A stretch of DNA of 64,000 nucleotides from Trichosphaerium sp. ATCC 40318. Its lineage: Eukaryota > Discosea > Flabellinia > Trichosidae. Positions 61,867 to 64,000 of the stretch are shown piece after piece (position 1 is the first letter of the stretch; each line of letters begins with the position of its first letter). The translations under genes and the position numbers were made by a program. Where the stretch lies: NCBI GenBank assembly GCA_038496445.1, contig JALMLS010000370.1, positions 124,001-188,000 of the forward strand, in the 5' to 3' direction. The notes below the pieces were generated by a model. The model worked only from the letters and a program-made list of their open reading frames with translations. It searched no databases and had not been told where the DNA came from.

Positions 61867-63421
61867 CTAGCAAGACAATCTGTCGGCGTATGTCAGCCTA
61901 ATGAGGGGTAAGTGATTTTGTTTGTGGTAGATTTTCCGTACCTCCACTTCGTTCGTTTGATAGCAAGTACTAGATCTCGGGGCAGCGTCTTGTTCAGTTC
62001 TTTAGACTTAAATCGTTCGCCTTTGTTTACTATGTAGATGAGGAGAATACGCCTCAACCCACCCTCCAGCTTGAGCCGGTGTGACTCATTCACTTGTTTT
62101 TCAATCTCGGCGCTGTTTGCTTTTAATACTTTGGCTCTTGCGAAACAGATTAACGCTGCTTCGTAGTTTCCTTATGAGATATTTAGTTTCTATTCAAAAA
62201 AAACTTGAGATTCTCGTACCTATCTGTCGTTGTACTATGCCAAGGTTGGTGTATCCATTCGCATACTTGTCGTCTATTGTCAGAGCCTTTTCAAGGCATT
62301 CAAAGGATTCATCAATTTTTCCAATAGAAGCCAACGCTCGTCCCTTGTGGCTCCTACGCCACGTCAGAAATAAGTAAAGAAAGTCAATATTCTACTCTAA
62401 AAAAAAATCCAGCCAAATTGAATGCCAAACTCACCAAGGATTTGCGAAATTCTGTTTTAGCATCAAGGCTTTGTCAAGGCATTTTAACGCCATTCTGGGT
62501 TTATTCAGAACATTTAGAGCAGCTCCCTTGTTTTTAACCGTTAAACAAGTACATGTATAGACACAACCCGTTTTCGGGCGCGTTGGCGTACCTTGTTGTT
62601 CCAAGCGTTGAAATCTCCGGGATCCAAAGCAATCGCTCTATCGTAACATGTTATAGCCTCTAAAATTACAAATGTCAGCAAGTATTCGGTTCTGTTACTA
62701 GTGCACAGCGGTAATTTTTACACGTGTTTTTTTTCATTTTTTGATGAAAGCACTTTTTTACTACTTCAGTTTTTACGAAAATAGATAGGGTGTTTGTGTA
62801 CCTCCACATCTACCAAGGTGCCGTAGAACATATCCCTACGCGTTTGTAAGCAACTTCTATTTTTGACTTTTTTATGCATTCGTTTTTGACGAACTTTGTT
62901 GTTCCAAGCGCTCTTTGTGGCCTCTCCGTCGTCGATAGCTATTGCCTACGCGTTATTTAATACCATGCACAATATTTACGCGCTTATGGCTACATACTTT
63001 ATCATAGCAAGTAATAGCCTCTTCTAGCCTTCCAAGCTCATCTAATATCCACCCTACGTACTTTAACGCGTTTTCAATCGACTTTAGCGAACCTTGATTA
63101 TACCACACCAAACTGTCCATCGGACGCAATTTTAATGACTTGGCGTAGAATTCAAACGCGTTTTGGTAGTCTTGCAAGTTTCTATGGGCATTTCCCAGCC
63201 ATTGTAAAATGACGGGCTTGTTTGGAGCTCCCCGCTTCACAGCCGCACTCAATAAGCGTATGGCTTCTTTGTTACGTCCTTTTGATCGTTTGTATTTTAT
63301 GTAATTCACAATCCGCACCTTTGTTTACGCGGTCGATCCCTATTTGACATAATACGTCCGGCGGAAGTGCCTCTATTTGTTCTTCATCGTATACATATTC
63401 ATTATGGACTCTTGGTTGCAT
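61867..63421 (-). CDS. TPR-repeat protein
   Basis: Tetratricopeptide-repeat protein, presumably a protein-interaction module. The start at 63421 reads MQPRVHNEYVYDEEQIEALP, PDVLCQIGIDRVNK, and the next exon opens RNKEAIRLLSAAVKRGAPNK. Repeats follow: LGNAHRNLQDYQNAFEFYAK, LDELGRLEEAITCYDKAIAI and a segment built on a 34-nt micro-exon (GYVLRHLGRCG, near 62800-62835). Then come EAITCYDRAIALDPGDFNAW, IGKIDESFECLEKALTID and NLGIVQRQIGNYEAALICFA. The last intron (GTACGG..CATTAG) gives an end TYADRLSC with the stop at 61867 instead of a read-through stop at 61893. The 'AWNNKG...GR.EEAI.CYD.AIALDP' wording resembles prokaryote-type TPR proteins. Eight or so repeats; partner unknown. Confidence 0.85.
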
Positions 63422-63785
63422 TGGCTGTGATTGTGGTGTGGGTGGCTAAAAACAGAAATTACAGAAACTTAAACGCGACTGAAGGACAATTTTTTGTCTG
63501 TGCAATATGTGTACAGCCCGCGGAATATAAAAACTGCACGAGAAAAACGAGTGTTAGGTGACATGTACTTATTCTCTTTAACGCGAGATTTTTATATCTT
63601 ATTCAGGTGTTATAACCTCTTCGGAGCAACGTTGTGATACATTATTAGGAACGCCGAAACACCAAATGTTACTCATCGGCTTGAATTTAAGGGAAATTTC
63701 GCTCTGATGAAAATAATTAAGTTCAATTTTAGTCTGTGGTTGTTATCTTGCTGACTTGCGCAATGCTTTTACCACCACGCCTGGT
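63422..63785. other. Intergenic spacer between divergent genes at right edge
   Basis: Open stretches here (for example 63367-63561 on the plus strand) overlap the first exon of the TPR gene in antisense and show no family features. It is probably a shared promoter region. Confidence 0.5.
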
Positions 63786-64000
63786 ATGTTGATGGAATCT
63801 ATTTTTGAGGGGTTACCGGATATAACAAGCCAATCCACGCTGTTGGAACCGGCTACATTTCCAATTGGCGACGTTACGCCTGAAAATGGATGCAATGGTG
63901 TATCCAGTGGCAATGAAGAGCTTTTGGAAAAAATAAATACACTTGTTGCTGAAAAAGCCGCAATCAAGGCTAAATACGATAAATTAAGGTCCAAGCGTAG
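63786..64000 (+). CDS. Start of a coiled-coil protein (partial, runs off right edge)
   Basis: Open frame from Met at 63786 to the window end: MLMESIFEGLPDITSQSTLL, then a Gly/Asn/Ser-rich stretch. A charged heptad-like helix follows (EELLEKINTLVAEKAAIKAK, YDKLRSKR). The helix suggests a coiled coil. The frame is open upstream of this Met for some distance, so a start before a short intron near 63731 is possible. No family is assigned. Confidence 0.5.
   Translation, partial: MLMESIFEGLPDITSQSTLLEPATFPIGDVTPENGCNGVSSGNEELLEKINTLVAEKAAIKAKYDKLRSKR

Overview
The window is nuclear DNA from a unicellular eukaryote. It carries about 21 protein-coding genes on both strands, roughly one per 3 kb. Almost every gene is cut by very short introns (mostly about 38-55 nt), so most open frames are single exons ending in intron read-through. 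Gene content is typically eukaryotic: a BEACH/WD40 giant protein, ECM29, NEMF/Rqc2, RAD51B, a WAC-DDT-WHIM chromatin protein, centrin, ELO elongase, RhoGAP and a soluble-type adenylyl cyclase. Signal peptides and Pro/Thr stalks on surface proteins recall stramenopile or fungus-like protists, but I cannot fix the lineage from sequence alone. No rRNA, tRNA, transposon, CRISPR or organelle sequence was recognised. All exon joins below were worked out by eye from reading frame, GT..AG and phase.

Layout, left to right. 1-1060 (-): type II membrane DXD glycosyltransferase, cut by the window edge. 1191-2075 (-): acidic protein of unknown function. 2353-15132 (+): ALFY/WDFY3-like BEACH protein. 15266-17072 (-): RAD51B. 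17206-22238 (-): RhoGAP protein with a long helical tail. 22421-23025 (+): centrin-like. 23166-24162 (-): ELO elongase. 24509-31870 (+): ECM29. 31964-34379 (-): xylulokinase. 34596-35801 (+): DUF455 ferritin-like protein. 35971-37899 (-): leucine-rich repeat protein. 38106-42023 (+): NEMF. 42146-44027 (-): linker-histone/AT-hook/vWA fusion. 44150-47065 (-): WAC-DDT-WHIM protein. 47224-49816 (-): membrane protein with a DUF2589-like ectodomain. 50178-51534 (+): polysaccharide-monooxygenase-like secreted protein. 51597-58724 (-): soluble-type adenylyl cyclase. 59132-60162 (+): ARMC1-like. 60495-61597 (+): repeat protein ending in a Glu/Tyr tail. 61867-63421 (-): TPR protein. 63786-64000 (+): start of a coiled-coil protein running off the edge.

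Genes alternate in divergent pairs separated by about 180-410 bp (shared promoters) and convergent pairs separated by about 60-270 bp. Functions are mostly unrelated housekeeping, with two local themes. At 42-47 kb a linker-histone fusion lies next to a remodeller-type subunit. At 47-51.5 kb two secreted or membrane proteins with bacterial-type ectodomains and Pro/Thr stalks are divergently transcribed. The strongest candidates for something undescribed are the H1/AT-hook/vWA fusion, the bacterial-type surface pair, and the exon-per-repeat protein with the EEY tail. A preference for C at intron position +4 (GTRCG donors) is visible in several genes.
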